Assembly (NCBI RefSeq): GCF_002002735.1 | Contig: NZ_MUNY01000028.1 | Location: 1 to 64,000, forward strand | Source of the DNA: Algoriphagus sp. A40 | GTDB lineage: Bacteria > Bacteroidota > Bacteroidia > Cytophagales > Cyclobacteriaceae | DNA length: 64,000 nucleotides | Direction: 5' to 3' | In this document: one piece after another, positions 8,901 to 18,061 of the stretch | Layout of the letters: every line of letters starts with the position of its first letter | How positions within the stretch are numbered: position 1 is the first letter of the stretch | The notes under the pieces: model-generated | Database searches by the model: none | What the model saw: the letters and a program-made list of their open reading frames with translations, nothing else | What the model was told of the DNA's origin: nothing | Program-made: the position numbers and the translations under genes

Positions 8901-10181
8901 ATGAACAGACGGAATTTTATTAATGTATCTGCAATGACAGCAGGAGCAACACTATTGGCAGGAACTGCATCTGGCAGCGTCAAAAAAACAAACAAACAAT
9001 CTATTTCACCTTTAGAAAGCCTCAGTTCAAAGCTGGTGGAAGTCGTTCCGATTTCACTTGAAGAGCGGAAAATCAGAATAGCGAAAGCGCAGGATCTCAT
9101 GGCAAAAAATGGATTCGCTGCCATAGTCCTGGACTCAGGGACATCGATGAATTATTTCACAGGCATGACCTGGGGACAAAGCGAGCGACCGATGGTCGTT
9201 GTCATTCCTGCCAAAGGCGAGGTGAGCTATATCTGTCCAAAGTTTGAGCAAAGCAGGCTGGAGGAAAATATCAAAATCGGCCAGGATGTCTATCCCTGGG
9301 AAGAGGATGAAAGTCCCTACGAGCAGATCAAAAAAGCCATTCTTGACTCAGGAGCCAATTCCGGAAAAATAGGAATTGAAGAGCGGGTGCGGTTTTTTAT
9401 TGCCGATGGGCTGCGCCAAGTCGCAACCGGTTTTACAATCGTGAGTGCTGATCCTGTCGTGATTCCCTGCCGAATCATCAAATCTCCAGCGGAAATTGCG
9501 CTGATGCAGATCGCTACAGGCTACACGATTGAAGCGATGAAATTGGGATTTGCGGCGCTCAAAGAGGGGGAATCTCCTTCCATTTTTTCATCTGCAGTGG
9601 CTCAGGCCCACCAAAAATTGGGTGCCAGGCACGCCTTTGCTTTGGCCAATTTCGCAGAAGCTTCAGCATTTCCCCATGGGACATCCAAGCCTCAGATTCT
9701 GAAGAAAGGCGATGTGGTGCTGGTGGATTGTGGATGTTTGGTGCAAGGTTACAATTCAGATATCAGTCGGACCATCGTATTTGGTGCAGAACCCACGGCG
9801 AGACAGCTTGAAATCTGGAATTTGGAAAAGGAAGCACAAGCTGCCGGATTCAAGGCTGCTCAGATTGGAGCACCCCTGGAAGCAGTGGATGCCGCTGCGC
9901 GAAAGGTAATCACTGATGCGGGCTTTGGTCCGGATTACAAGCTGCCCGGCTTGCCACACCGAACCGGCCACGGGATCGGAATGGATGGGCACGAATGGGG
10001 AAATGCCGTCCGAGGCAATAAACAGATTTTGGAACCCGGGATGTGTTTCAGCATCGAACCAAACATCTCCATTGTGGGAGAATTTGGAGTCAGACACGAG
10101 GATTGTGTCTACATGACTGAGTCTGGACCGGTATGGTTTTCCAAACCTAGCCCATCGATCGCGCAGCCATTTGAGCAGTAA
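8901..10181 (+). CDS. Tat-exported Xaa-Pro dipeptidase/aminopeptidase-like M24 peptidase
   Basis: The 426-residue protein begins MNRRNFINVSAMTAGATLLA, a twin-arginine signal peptide typical of TAT-exported enzymes. An N-terminal creatinase-like domain (about 55-190) precedes a pita-bread M24 domain with all five metal ligands: Asp276 (VDCG), Asp287 (NSDISRT), His357 (GHGIG), Glu386 (SIEPN) and Glu400 (RHEDC). It should be a dinuclear metal aminopeptidase or dipeptidase acting on X-Pro bonds in the periplasm or outside. Tat export suggests that the metal is loaded in the cytoplasm before secretion (inference). Substrate is not determined. Confidence 0.9.
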   Translation: MNRRNFINVSAMTAGATLLAGTASGSVKKTNKQSISPLESLSSKLVEVVPISLEERKIRIAKAQDLMAKNGFAAIVLDSGTSMNYFTGMTWGQSERPMVVVIPAKGEVSYICPKFEQSRLEENIKIGQDVYPWEEDESPYEQIKKAILDSGANSGKIGIEERVRFFIADGLRQVATGFTIVSADPVVIPCRIIKSPAEIALMQIATGYTIEAMKLGFAALKEGESPSIFSSAVAQAHQKLGARHAFALANFAEASAFPHGTSKPQILKKGDVVLVDCGCLVQGYNSDISRTIVFGAEPTARQLEIWNLEKEAQAAGFKAAQIGAPLEAVDAAARKVITDAGFGPDYKLPGLPHRTGHGIGMDGHEWGNAVRGNKQILEPGMCFSIEPNISIVGEFGVRHEDCVYMTESGPVWFSKPSPSIAQPFEQ

Positions 10182-10287
10182 GAAATCGGAAACCAATTAT
10201 CTCATTTCAGCTTACAATCTTTGAATCCGAATCGGTCTTCCTCTTAAAAAACCGTACCTTCGCTGTTTATTAATTTCCCCCTCTCCC

Positions 10288-13119
10288 ATGAGTCAATCCC
10301 CTGCTTCACAGGAAGAATTTATCGAAATTTTTGGAGCCCGAGAACATAATCTCAAAAACCTGGACATCAAAATTCCCCGCAACAAACTGGTCGTGGTGAC
10401 CGGACTCAGCGGGAGCGGCAAGAGTTCTTTGGCTTTTGATACCATCTATGCGGAAGGTCAGCGTCGGTACATGGAGAGTTTTTCGGCTTATGCCCGATCC
10501 TTTTTGGGAGGAATGGAACGACCAGATGTGGACAAGATCAACGGGCTTTCGCCGGTGATTGCAATTGAGCAAAAAACTACATCAAAAAACCCACGATCCA
10601 CGGTCGGCACAGTGACTGAAATCTACGATTTCATGCGTCTGCTCTATGCCCGGGCAGGTCAAGCCTATTCCTACATGACCGGAAAAAGGATGATCCGACA
10701 GACCGAGGATCAGATCATCGAGCAGCTGTTTACCAAGTTTCTGGACAAGAAATTGTACATCCTAGCACCTGTGGTGAAAGGCAGAAAGGGACACTACCGC
10801 GAGCTTTTTGAGCAAATCCGAAAGATGGGATTTTCCAAAGTTCGTGTCGATGGAGTGGTAATGGACATTGTGCCCAAAATGCAAGTGGACCGATATAAAA
10901 TCCACGACATCGAGATCGTCATCGATCGGATCGTGGCTGAGGAATCAGACCGGTTCCGGATTACGCAATCCCTGAAATCTGGATTGCAGCACGGCAAAGG
11001 GGTGATAATGATTCGGGAAGAAAACGGAGAAATCCACCACTTTTCCAAGTATCTGATGGACCCTGAGACGGGGCTATCGTACGACGAACCTGCACCAAAT
11101 TCCTTCTCCTTCAACTCTCCCTATGGCGCTTGCCCAACCTGCAATGGCCTAGGTGTAATCGAAGAAATCACGCGCGAAAGCATCATTCCAGACCCAAGTC
11201 TGAGCATCACCCGAGGGGGAATTGCCCCGCTGGGAGAATACCGGGATATCTGGATTTTCAAGAAAATTGAAGCAATCCTAAAACATTATAAGTGCAGCAT
11301 GAGCACTGCAATCAAGGATCTTCCGGCTGAAGTGGTGGAAGTTTTGCTTTTTGGTGACAAAGTGGAAGTGGCCGTGGATTCGGTGAAATATCCGGGAACG
11401 AAATGGACGACCACTTTCGAAGGAATTGTAAACTTTCTCCAAAAATATCAGGAAGGTAGTTCGGATAAAATCCAAGACTGGGTCAGTGAGTTCACTATCA
11501 CTCAGACCTGCCCGGATTGCCATGGCTACAGGCTGAAAAAAGAAGCCTTGCACTTCAAAATCGATGAAAAACATATCGGCGAGTTGGCTGTGATGGATAT
11601 CCGAGGGCTGTCGGATTGGTTCGATGGTTTGGAAGCACGAATCAGCGATAAGCAAAATATCATCGGAGCAGAAGTGTTGAAGGAAATCCGTAAGCGGATC
11701 GGATTTTTGCTGGATATCGGACTGGATTACCTTTCTCTAAACCGGCCATTGAGGACACTTTCCGGAGGGGAAGCCCAGCGAATCCGCTTGGCCACCCAGA
11801 TCGGCACCCAGCTCGTGGGCGTGCTTTATATCCTCGACGAACCCAGTATTGGTCTGCACCAGCGGGACAATGAGAAATTGATCAAAGCCCTTCAAAGTCT
11901 GCGTGACTTAGGAAATTCTGTCTTGGTCGTGGAACATGACAAAGACATGATGATGGCCTCGGATTTTGTCCTTGATATGGGACCGGGTGCAGGCCGACAT
12001 GGTGGTCACGTGGTAGCTGCTGGTCCTCCAAATGAGATTTTCAACAATGGATCTGTCACCGCTAGATACCTCAGCGGAAAACTGGGACTGCCAATTCCAA
12101 AAGAGCGAAGAACAGGAAAAGGGAAAAGCCTGATTCTGAAAGGAGCTACTGGGAACAATCTGAAAAATGTGACTTTGGAGCTTCCTTTGGGCACGTTGAT
12201 TTTAATAACTGGAGTTTCGGGCAGTGGAAAAAGTACCCTGATCCATGAGACACTTTATCCGATCTTGAACCGGGAATTTTACAATTCCAAAAAGGAACCG
12301 ATGCCCTATAAAAGCATCGAAGGCCTAAAGGAACTTGACAAAGTCATCGAAGTCGATCAGTCACCGATCGGCCGGACTCCGAGATCAAATCCGGCGACTT
12401 ACACCGGTGTTTTCTCCGATATCAGGACACTCTTCACCGAACTTCCCGAAGCTAAAATCCGGGGATACAAACCGGGCCGTTTTTCCTTCAATGTCAAAGG
12501 CGGAAGATGTGAAGACTGCGAAGGAGCCGGGATGAAACTAATAGAAATGGATTTTCTTCCGGACGTCCATATTCCGTGCGAAACTTGCAAAGGCAAACGA
12601 TACAACAGGGAAACTCTGGAAGTCAGATTCAAGGGAAAATCCATTTCCGATGTGCTGGATATGACCGTGGAACAAGCGGTTGACTTTTTTGAATTTCAGC
12701 CCAAAATCCTCAGAAAAATCAAGACACTAAGTGAGGTGGGATTGGGATACATCACATTGGGCCAGCATGCGACTACGCTGTCGGGTGGTGAAGCCCAGCG
12801 GGTGAAATTGGCAACGGAACTTTCGAAAAAAGACACCGGAAAGACCTTCTACATTCTGGACGAACCCACTACCGGTTTGCATTTCCAGGACATCGATTTA
12901 TTGATGGGAGTTTTGCAAAAGTTGGTGGAAAAAGGAAATACCGTCCTGATCATCGAGCACAACCTGGACGTGATCAAAGTAGCCGACCGGGTGATCGATT
13001 TAGGTCTCGAAGGAGGAAATAAAGGAGGAACAATTGTGGTCCAGGGGACGCCCGAGGAAGTGGCCGCTCACCCGAAAAGTCATACAGGTAGATTCTTAAA
13101 GGCTGAGCTAAACTCCTGA
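10288..13119 (+). CDS. uvrA: excinuclease ABC subunit A
   Basis: UvrA finds bulky DNA lesions and loads UvrB in nucleotide excision repair. The 943-residue protein has two ABC-ATPase modules: Walker [10 protein letters not shown] (about 40) and GVSGSGKST (about 642), signatures LSGGEAQR at about 490 and 832, and zinc-binding CxxC pairs CPTCNGLG (282) with CPDCHGY (410), and CEDCEGAG (742) with CETCKGK (765). Length and order are standard. The ATG at 10288 gives the conserved [11 protein letters not shown] start. A sensor kinase gene begins shortly after. Confidence 0.98.
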   Translation: MSQSPASQEEFIEIFGAREHNLKNLDIKIPRNKLVVVTGLSGSGKSSLAFDTIYAEGQRRYMESFSAYARSFLGGMERPDVDKINGLSPVIAIEQKTTSKNPRSTVGTVTEIYDFMRLLYARAGQAYSYMTGKRMIRQTEDQIIEQLFTKFLDKKLYILAPVVKGRKGHYRELFEQIRKMGFSKVRVDGVVMDIVPKMQVDRYKIHDIEIVIDRIVAEESDRFRITQSLKSGLQHGKGVIMIREENGEIHHFSKYLMDPETGLSYDEPAPNSFSFNSPYGACPTCNGLGVIEEITRESIIPDPSLSITRGGIAPLGEYRDIWIFKKIEAILKHYKCSMSTAIKDLPAEVVEVLLFGDKVEVAVDSVKYPGTKWTTTFEGIVNFLQKYQEGSSDKIQDWVSEFTITQTCPDCHGYRLKKEALHFKIDEKHIGELAVMDIRGLSDWFDGLEARISDKQNIIGAEVLKEIRKRIGFLLDIGLDYLSLNRPLRTLSGGEAQRIRLATQIGTQLVGVLYILDEPSIGLHQRDNEKLIKALQSLRDLGNSVLVVEHDKDMMMASDFVLDMGPGAGRHGGHVVAAGPPNEIFNNGSVTARYLSGKLGLPIPKERRTGKGKSLILKGATGNNLKNVTLELPLGTLILITGVSGSGKSTLIHETLYPILNREFYNSKKEPMPYKSIEGLKELDKVIEVDQSPIGRTPRSNPATYTGVFSDIRTLFTELPEAKIRGYKPGRFSFNVKGGRCEDCEGAGMKLIEMDFLPDVHIPCETCKGKRYNRETLEVRFKGKSISDVLDMTVEQAVDFFEFQPKILRKIKTLSEVGLGYITLGQHATTLSGGEAQRVKLATELSKKDTGKTFYILDEPTTGLHFQDIDLLMGVLQKLVEKGNTVLIIEHNLDVIKVADRVIDLGLEGGNKGGTIVVQGTPEEVAAHPKSHTGRFLKAELNS

Positions 13120-13186
13120 ATTTGACGCGAAAATCAAGTGTCTCGTCCTTCTATCAAATTAAAAGCGGTCAATCCTACTCCTTGGC

Positions 13187-13194
13187 TACCTTTG
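13187..13194 (+). promoter_or_regulatory. -7 box TACCTTTG upstream of the LytS-type kinase
   Basis: TACCTTTG matches TAnnTTTG and ends 8 nt before the ATG at 13203. Its presence supports starting the kinase at that ATG and implies transcription apart from uvrA with almost no leader. Confidence 0.5.
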
Positions 13195-13202
13195 AATCTG
13201 GA

Positions 13203-14255
13203 ATGAACAGGGTAAGACTTTATTGGATTTTACAACTTTTGGGATGGGGCAGTTTTGCCTTTGTAAATATCTTTTTTGCCTCACTTTCCCAGGGGATTTC
13301 CGCAGTGCAGGCTTGGGCCTTTGTTGTTTTGGCTGCATTTTATTTGCTTTCAACGCATACTATGCGCCATATGGTCAAGGCCTATGGCTGGTTTAGACTG
13401 GGGATTCTCCGGTTACTCATCCAGACTATTTTTGCCTTGTTTGCCTTGGCTGTGGCCAATGTGCTTGCCCAGATTTTGATCAACTTGGTTTTTGGCACTT
13501 TAAAGCCGGACGAGGACTTCAGGTCCTTGGTTATAGCGGTCAATCTCTTTGTCAGTTTCCTGTATTATGCATTTTGGTTTTTGCTGTATTTTTTATTTCA
13601 CTTTCTTGATAATTACAACAGCAGTCTCAAGTATGAAGCGAAAATCAATGAGATCCGCTTGAATCATTTGAAAAGTCAGCTAAATCCCCACTTCATTTTC
13701 AATGCTTTGAATTCTGTCCGGGCATTGGTAGATGAGGATCCCGATAAGGCCAAATCCGCAATTACCCGGATTTCCAACATGCTCCGGTTTTCCCTGATGA
13801 TGGACAAAAAGCAGGTGATCGATTTCGCCGATGAGCTGGCCACAGTCAAAGACTACCTGGCTCTGGAGTCAATCCGGTTTGAGGAGCGACTCGAGGTAGT
13901 CTACCACATCGAGGAGGAATCGTTCAGCTATAAAATTCCGCCGATGATGCTGCAGACGATCGTGGAGAATGCAATCAAACATGGAATTTCCAACCTGGTC
14001 AAGGGCGGACTGATCGAAATAAAATGCCGTGAAGGACTGCAAAACGAGTTGTATATCCAGGTAAAAAACAGCGGATACCTCAATCCTAATTCCTCCAAGT
14101 CCAAAAGGGAGGAAGGAGGTCATGGGCTTGAAAACACGAGACAGCGCCTGAAGCTGCTTTATGGAGACCAGGCAAGTTTTCGGATTTTCAACTCTGGAAA
14201 CCAATTCGTGATCACCGAAATTAAAATTCCCAAACAAAGAGTTACTTTAGAATAA
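13203..14255 (+). CDS. LytS/YehU-type sensor histidine kinase
   Basis: A 350-residue integral-membrane kinase: four hydrophobic segments fall in residues 1-145, followed by a His_kinase domain with LNPHFIFNALNSV (160-172, phosphoacceptor His163) and a HATPase_c domain with MLQTIVENAIKHG and GHGLENTRQRL. The two-segment kinase is typical of regulators working with LytTR response regulators, and one follows 14 bp downstream. An in-frame TTG at 13122 would add 27 residues, but the promoter box between the two argues for ATG 13203. The signal sensed cannot be read from the sequence. Confidence 0.92.
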   Translation: MNRVRLYWILQLLGWGSFAFVNIFFASLSQGISAVQAWAFVVLAAFYLLSTHTMRHMVKAYGWFRLGILRLLIQTIFALFALAVANVLAQILINLVFGTLKPDEDFRSLVIAVNLFVSFLYYAFWFLLYFLFHFLDNYNSSLKYEAKINEIRLNHLKSQLNPHFIFNALNSVRALVDEDPDKAKSAITRISNMLRFSLMMDKKQVIDFADELATVKDYLALESIRFEERLEVVYHIEEESFSYKIPPMMLQTIVENAIKHGISNLVKGGLIEIKCREGLQNELYIQVKNSGYLNPNSSKSKREEGGHGLENTRQRLKLLYGDQASFRIFNSGNQFVITEIKIPKQRVTLE

Positions 14256-14269
14256 CCAACTCAACAAAG

Positions 14270-15004
14270 ATGAGAGCCATTGTAATAGATGACGAGCGAC
14301 TTGCACGTAAAGAACTGATCAATTTGCTAAATCAACTGGAGACTGTAGAAGTGGTCGGAGAGGCTGTCAATGTAGATGATGCCAAGGAGAAAATTGAACA
14401 ACTTCAGCCGGATGTGATATTTCTGGACATTCAGATGCCGGAAAAAACCGGCTTTGACTTGCTTGAGGAACTGGACCACGTGCCCCACGTGATCTTCACC
14501 ACCGCCTATGATGAATATGCCCTGAAGGCCTTCCAAGTCAATGCCCTGGACTATCTGCTCAAACCCATCGAGCCAAAGCGGCTGGAGGATGCCATCAACA
14601 AACTGATAGGCAAAATCGAGGGAGGAACCAAGCGGGAAGAGGACGGTTCCTATGCCAACCAAAAGAAACTGACCCTTGAAGACCAGGTATTTGTCAAAGA
14701 CGGAGACCGGTGCTGGTTTGTTAGATTATCCAATGTCCGGCTATTTGAATCGGACGGCAATTACATCAAAGTTTACTTTGACAACTTCAAGCCGATGATT
14801 CACAAGTCTCTCAATGCCCTGGACGAGCGCCTGGATGAAAAATCCTTTTTCAGGGCGAGTAGAAAGCACATTATCAATCTGGGTTGGGTCGAGGCTATTG
14901 AGCCTTGGTTCAACGGCGGCTTGGTTGTGACCCTCAAAGGAGGAGACAGAATTGAGGTGAGCAGAAGACAAGCTGCGAGATTCAAGGAAATGATGAGCCT
15001 CTAA
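14270..15004 (+). CDS. LytTR-family response regulator
   Basis: The 244-residue regulator has an N-terminal receiver domain with phosphoacceptor Asp53 (FLDIQMPEKTGF), acidic pair Asp7/Asp8, Thr78 and Lys98 (LLKPI), joined by a charged linker to a C-terminal LytTR DNA-binding domain (about 135-240; SDGNYIKVYFDN, then FFRASRKHIINL). It is the probable partner of the LytS-type kinase 14 bp upstream, by operon structure and family habit (LytS/LytR, YehU/YehT). Target genes are unknown. Confidence 0.94.
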   Translation: MRAIVIDDERLARKELINLLNQLETVEVVGEAVNVDDAKEKIEQLQPDVIFLDIQMPEKTGFDLLEELDHVPHVIFTTAYDEYALKAFQVNALDYLLKPIEPKRLEDAINKLIGKIEGGTKREEDGSYANQKKLTLEDQVFVKDGDRCWFVRLSNVRLFESDGNYIKVYFDNFKPMIHKSLNALDERLDEKSFFRASRKHIINLGWVEAIEPWFNGGLVVTLKGGDRIEVSRRQAARFKEMMSL

Positions 15005-15122
15005 AATTTTTCATAGGCAAAAAAAGGCATTTGATTTGCCGAAGAAAAATTTGACATTAGGGTACCTATTGGTTTCACCTATTTTGTATCCAATTAAACA
15101 CCCCTAACTCACCCATCTCACC

Positions 15123-15878
15123 ATGAAAGAAGAACGGATTCTAATAGTCGAAGACGATTTAAGTATTGCAGAGAATATTCAGGAAATTCTTGAGCTCCTT
15201 GGCTATGTGAATATTGATATTGCAAATTCTGCAAATCAGTGCATCAAGGTGATCAAAAAATATCGCCCAGACCTGATATTCATGGATATCAAGCTGAAAG
15301 GCGATAAGGACGGAATTGAATTGGGAGAGATCGTTAAGCAAATGGTAGATGCTCCACTGGTCTTTGTGACTTCCTATAGTGATCCGACCATCATTGAGCG
15401 AGCCAAGCGGATTGCACCTGCCGGATTTATCGTGAAGCCTTTCAATACCAACGATATCCATGCCATCGTCGAAATAGTTCTCTACAATAAGCGGACAAAA
15501 CCCGCACCTGAAGCTACAGTTGTAAAATCAGGGAATGAAAGCCCTTTTCTGGTAAATGATGCGGTTTTTATCAAGGCCGACAATGCCTTTGAACGTGTAC
15601 TCTACGAAGATATTTTTTATATAGAAGCCAATGGAAACATGGTGACGATATTCACCAAAAACCGTGATTACAATATTCGAAAGTCCATGAAAGAGATCGA
15701 GGATATTCTTCCTTCCCAGTTTTTTCTCCGGGTTCAGAAGTCTTATATCGTCCACTTAGGCCAGATCGAGAGCTTCAATACTAAGGAAATCATGCTCAAA
15801 CAAGGAGGAGTAATTCAGGTAGGCCGGCAGTATTACAATAGCTTCCTGGCCAAATTGAATACAATCACTGAAAGTTGA
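15123..15878 (+). CDS. second LytTR-type response regulator
   Basis: A 251-residue receiver-LytTR protein. Receiver: Asp11/Asp12, phosphoacceptor Asp55 (FMDIKLKGDKDG), Ser/Thr83 region (FVTSYSD) and Lys105 (IVKPF). C-terminal LytTR domain at about 145-245 (FYIEANGNMVTIFTKN, then FFLRVQKSYIVHL). The receiver resembles that of hybrid-kinase-associated regulators and differs from the preceding regulator, so it is not a fresh duplication. A 118-bp gap separates it from the first regulator, so it may have its own promoter. No cognate kinase other than the upstream LytS-type protein is nearby. Confidence 0.93.
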   Translation: MKEERILIVEDDLSIAENIQEILELLGYVNIDIANSANQCIKVIKKYRPDLIFMDIKLKGDKDGIELGEIVKQMVDAPLVFVTSYSDPTIIERAKRIAPAGFIVKPFNTNDIHAIVEIVLYNKRTKPAPEATVVKSGNESPFLVNDAVFIKADNAFERVLYEDIFYIEANGNMVTIFTKNRDYNIRKSMKEIEDILPSQFFLRVQKSYIVHLGQIESFNTKEIMLKQGGVIQVGRQYYNSFLAKLNTITES

Positions 15879-15887
15879 AATTCACTT

Positions 15888-15922
15888 AAACCCTCCAAGG
15901 GTTCAAAACCCTTGGAGGGTTT
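15888..15922. repeat. REP-like palindrome at the 3' end of the response regulator
   Basis: AAACCCTCCAAGGGTT (15888-15903) and its reverse complement (15907-15922) pair perfectly around a 3-nt loop. It starts 9 bp after the regulator stop. Its centre GGGTTCAAAACCC resembles the centres of three other palindromes at 60079, 61253 and 61835, so it appears to be a dispersed repeat that can act in termination. Confidence 0.7.
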
Positions 15923-15930
15923 AAAATAAA

Positions 15931-15957
15931 AAAGAGGCGGACAAAATCCGCCTCTTT
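15931..15957 (+). terminator. intrinsic terminator after the LytTR regulator
   Basis: AAAGAGGCGGA (15931-15941) pairs with TCCGCCTCTTT (15947-15957) around a 5-nt loop. The GC-rich stem with flanking A and T runs fits a bidirectional terminator. Confidence 0.75.
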
Positions 15958-16004
15958 AGATTAACCAAACAATCAACCAAATTAACCCTTACGGATAATT
16001 GTCT

Positions 16005-16235
16005 TTAACAGGTCCCGGAATTCCGGGACTTTTCTGTTTTGTAGATGTTTACCTGAAGTGCTTCAGGATTTTTGTCAGTTTCGAATCCGATCTGTGGAGT
16101 TGGTTTAGTAAGTTCAAATCGGGCAGTTTGCTGTGCGAGGCTGGATTCAGCTTTCGCTTTTACGACGATAGTGATTGCCATTGCAAGTCCCAGTGCCGCA
16201 CAGACGTTTTTTTGAGAAAAGATTGCAGTAGTCAT
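16005..16235 (-). CDS. small secreted protein, unknown function
   Basis: From the ATG at 16235 this encodes 76 residues. The first 28 form a signal-peptide-like segment (basic start, hydrophobic ALGLAMAITIVV, then KAKAES as a possible cleavage site), followed by a polar region ending in NSGTC. Small proteins of this layout are common in Bacteroidota, but I cannot name a family. The start at 16235 is preferred over one at 16292, which would hide the signal peptide. A perfect 18-bp palindrome forms the last codons. The gene is separated from phoH by a terminator. Confidence 0.5.
   Translation of the reverse strand: MTTAIFSQKNVCAALGLAMAITIVVKAKAESSLAQQTARFELTKPTPQIGFETDKNPEALQVNIYKTEKSRNSGTC
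16012..16029. other. perfect 18-bp palindrome within the end of the small secreted gene
   Basis: GTCCCGGAATTCCGGGAC is fully self-complementary. It encodes the last residues of the small secreted protein, so it might double as the stem of an RNA terminator on the minus strand or as a protein-binding site. No T-run follows on the minus strand. Confidence 0.4.
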
Positions 16236-16343
16236 GGCAGTAATAATTTGTTGGTTTGTTTTGTATATCACCTTATGCCAAAAGGCGACCAAACTTGAAA
16301 AAGGCCTAATTCAGCAGGATTTAAGGCTTTTGCCAAAAAACAC

Positions 16344-16359
16344 TGTACGCTTGCGTACA
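16344..16359. promoter_or_regulatory. inverted repeat TGTACGC-TT-GCGTACA
   Basis: Seven-bp perfect arms with a 2-nt spacer, about 110 bp upstream of the small secreted gene on the minus strand and downstream of phoH. The size and spacing fit an operator for a dimeric regulator. Assignment to a regulator is not possible. Confidence 0.35.
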
Positions 16360-16433
16360 CCTGTCTGCCAGCTACGGACAAAAATTTCAAAAAGTAAAGG
16401 TTACAGCTCGGATGCAGTTTTTGGAGTAATTAA

Positions 16434-16461
16434 CAAAAAAAGCTCCCGGTTAGGGGAGCTT
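16434..16461 (-). terminator. intrinsic terminator of phoH
   Basis: On the minus strand AAGCTCCC pairs with GGGAGCTT (plus-strand arms 16440-16447 and 16454-16461) and is followed by a run of seven T. It lies 30 bp past the phoH stop. Confidence 0.85.
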
Positions 16462-16490
16462 AAGCTAAAGGGAAGCTAAAATTTTTAGAA

Positions 16491-17837
16491 TTACAACAAC
16501 TCATTCGCCAGATTGGCCAGCTCGGACCGTTCGCCTTTCTCCAGCTTGATATGGGCATAGAGTGGATGGTCTTTGACCCGGTCAATCAGGTACGACAAGC
16601 CATTAGACTGTGAATCCAGATAAGGTGTATCAATCTGGAAGACGTCACCTGTAAAGATGATCTTGGTGTTTTCCCCAGCTCTTGAGATAATCGTCTTGAT
16701 CTCGTGAGGAGTCAAATTCTGCGCCTCATCTACAATAAAGAAGATGTTGGAAAGCGATCGGCCCCGAATGTAAGCCAAAGGCTGAATCACCAATTTTTCC
16801 TGATTGACCAGTTCGGTGATCTTCTGGAATTCCTTATCCGTCTCCTTGTATTGGTTTTGGATAAACTTCAGGTTGTCCCAGAGCGGCTCCATGTAAGGAT
16901 TGAGCTTGGACTTGATATCCCCGGGAAGGTAACCGATGTCTTTGTTGGACAGCGGCACGATCGGTCTGGCCAGGAATATTTGCTTATAGTCCCTGCGCTG
17001 CTCCAAGGCTCCGGCAAGTGCCAATAGCGTCTTGCCTGTACCGGCTACACCCTGAATCGACACCAGCTTGATATCGGGATTCATGATGGCATGCAGGGCA
17101 AAGGTCTGCTCCGCGTTCTTGGGCTTGATGTTGTAAGCCAAGCGTTTATCCACTCGCTCCAGCACATTTTCATCGGAATTGTAGAATGCCAAAACCGAGT
17201 TCTTTTCGCTTTTCAGGATGTAGTAGGCATTTGACTTTCGCTTTCTCGTCCCCAGGATATTCTTTGCTTCGATATATCCCTGTTCGTAGAGCTTGTTGAT
17301 CGATTCGGGATCCACGTCGTCCATCACATACTTCCCGGTATTTTCGAGTTCAGTGATGTTTTTGATCTTCCCGGTTTCGTAGTCTTCGGCCAGAAGTTCC
17401 AGAGATTTAGCCTTCAATCTTAGATTGATGTCTTTTGAGACCAGAATCACTTTCCGGTTTTTCTCATTCTCCTTGAGATAAAGTGCCGCATTGAGGATTT
17501 TGTGATCGTTCTTTTCCTCCCCAAAGATGATATTGGCGTTCATCTTGTTCTCCGGATTCATGAGTACTTTGAAGAACCCCTTGGTTTTCCCGTTCAGGGG
17601 TGTCCATTCATGAATCATGTGGTCCATAGACAGCTTATCCAACAATCGGATAAACTCCCGTGCCTCAAAATTCTTGGTGTCGTTGCCCTTCTTGAACTGG
17701 TCAAGCTCCTCTAGCACAGTGATGGGAATCACTACATCGTGCTCGGCAAAGTTCATGATGGAGTTGTGTGCATATAGGATCACGGACGTGTCCAACACAA
17801 AGATTTTCCGATCTTTATCGGACTTGGCTCTAGGCAT
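16491..17837 (-). CDS. phoH: PIN domain-PhoH ATPase fusion
   Basis: A 448-residue protein with an N-terminal PIN nuclease domain (residues 8-150; FVLDTSVILYAHNS carries the first acidic residue) and a C-terminal PhoH ATPase domain with Walker A GVAGTGKT (about 263-270) and Walker B FFIVDEAQNLT (about 364). This PhoH2 arrangement is known in other bacteria as a PIN-helicase that unwinds and cleaves RNA; here that is family knowledge. It is monocistronic with its own terminator. The 224 bp between it and the SNF2 gene hold no gene, only low-complexity sequence rich in AGTTTTAAAGTT-like phrases. Confidence 0.93.
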   Translation of the reverse strand: MPRAKSDKDRKIFVLDTSVILYAHNSIMNFAEHDVVIPITVLEELDQFKKGNDTKNFEAREFIRLLDKLSMDHMIHEWTPLNGKTKGFFKVLMNPENKMNANIIFGEEKNDHKILNAALYLKENEKNRKVILVSKDINLRLKAKSLELLAEDYETGKIKNITELENTGKYVMDDVDPESINKLYEQGYIEAKNILGTRKRKSNAYYILKSEKNSVLAFYNSDENVLERVDKRLAYNIKPKNAEQTFALHAIMNPDIKLVSIQGVAGTGKTLLALAGALEQRRDYKQIFLARPIVPLSNKDIGYLPGDIKSKLNPYMEPLWDNLKFIQNQYKETDKEFQKITELVNQEKLVIQPLAYIRGRSLSNIFFIVDEAQNLTPHEIKTIISRAGENTKIIFTGDVFQIDTPYLDSQSNGLSYLIDRVKDHPLYAHIKLEKGERSELANLANELL

Positions 17838-18061
17838 GCGCAGGAAATTCTAGTGGTACTGATGTGAATTAATTTAGAAAAATATCCTCATCAAAAACGA
17901 AGAATTGCCAATAAATAATGGTTAAGAATTGTCAAATGCGGATAGGAGATTGAGAATCAAATTGATAAAAAAGAGTTGGAAGGTCAGAAAGTTTTAAAGT
18001 TGCAAATTTTTGCCCTCTAACCTTACAATTTTCCAGCCTTCCTACTTTTGAACTTCAAATT

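Noticed and set aside
10182-10287. possible small gene between the M24 peptidase and uvrA
   Set aside because: No start and stop combination gives a sensible product; only a weak TACCTTCG promoter-like box is present.
13122-13202. TTG start for the LytS-type kinase directly after uvrA
   Set aside because: A -7 box lies between this TTG and ATG 13203, and the added residues are not hydrophobic or conserved.
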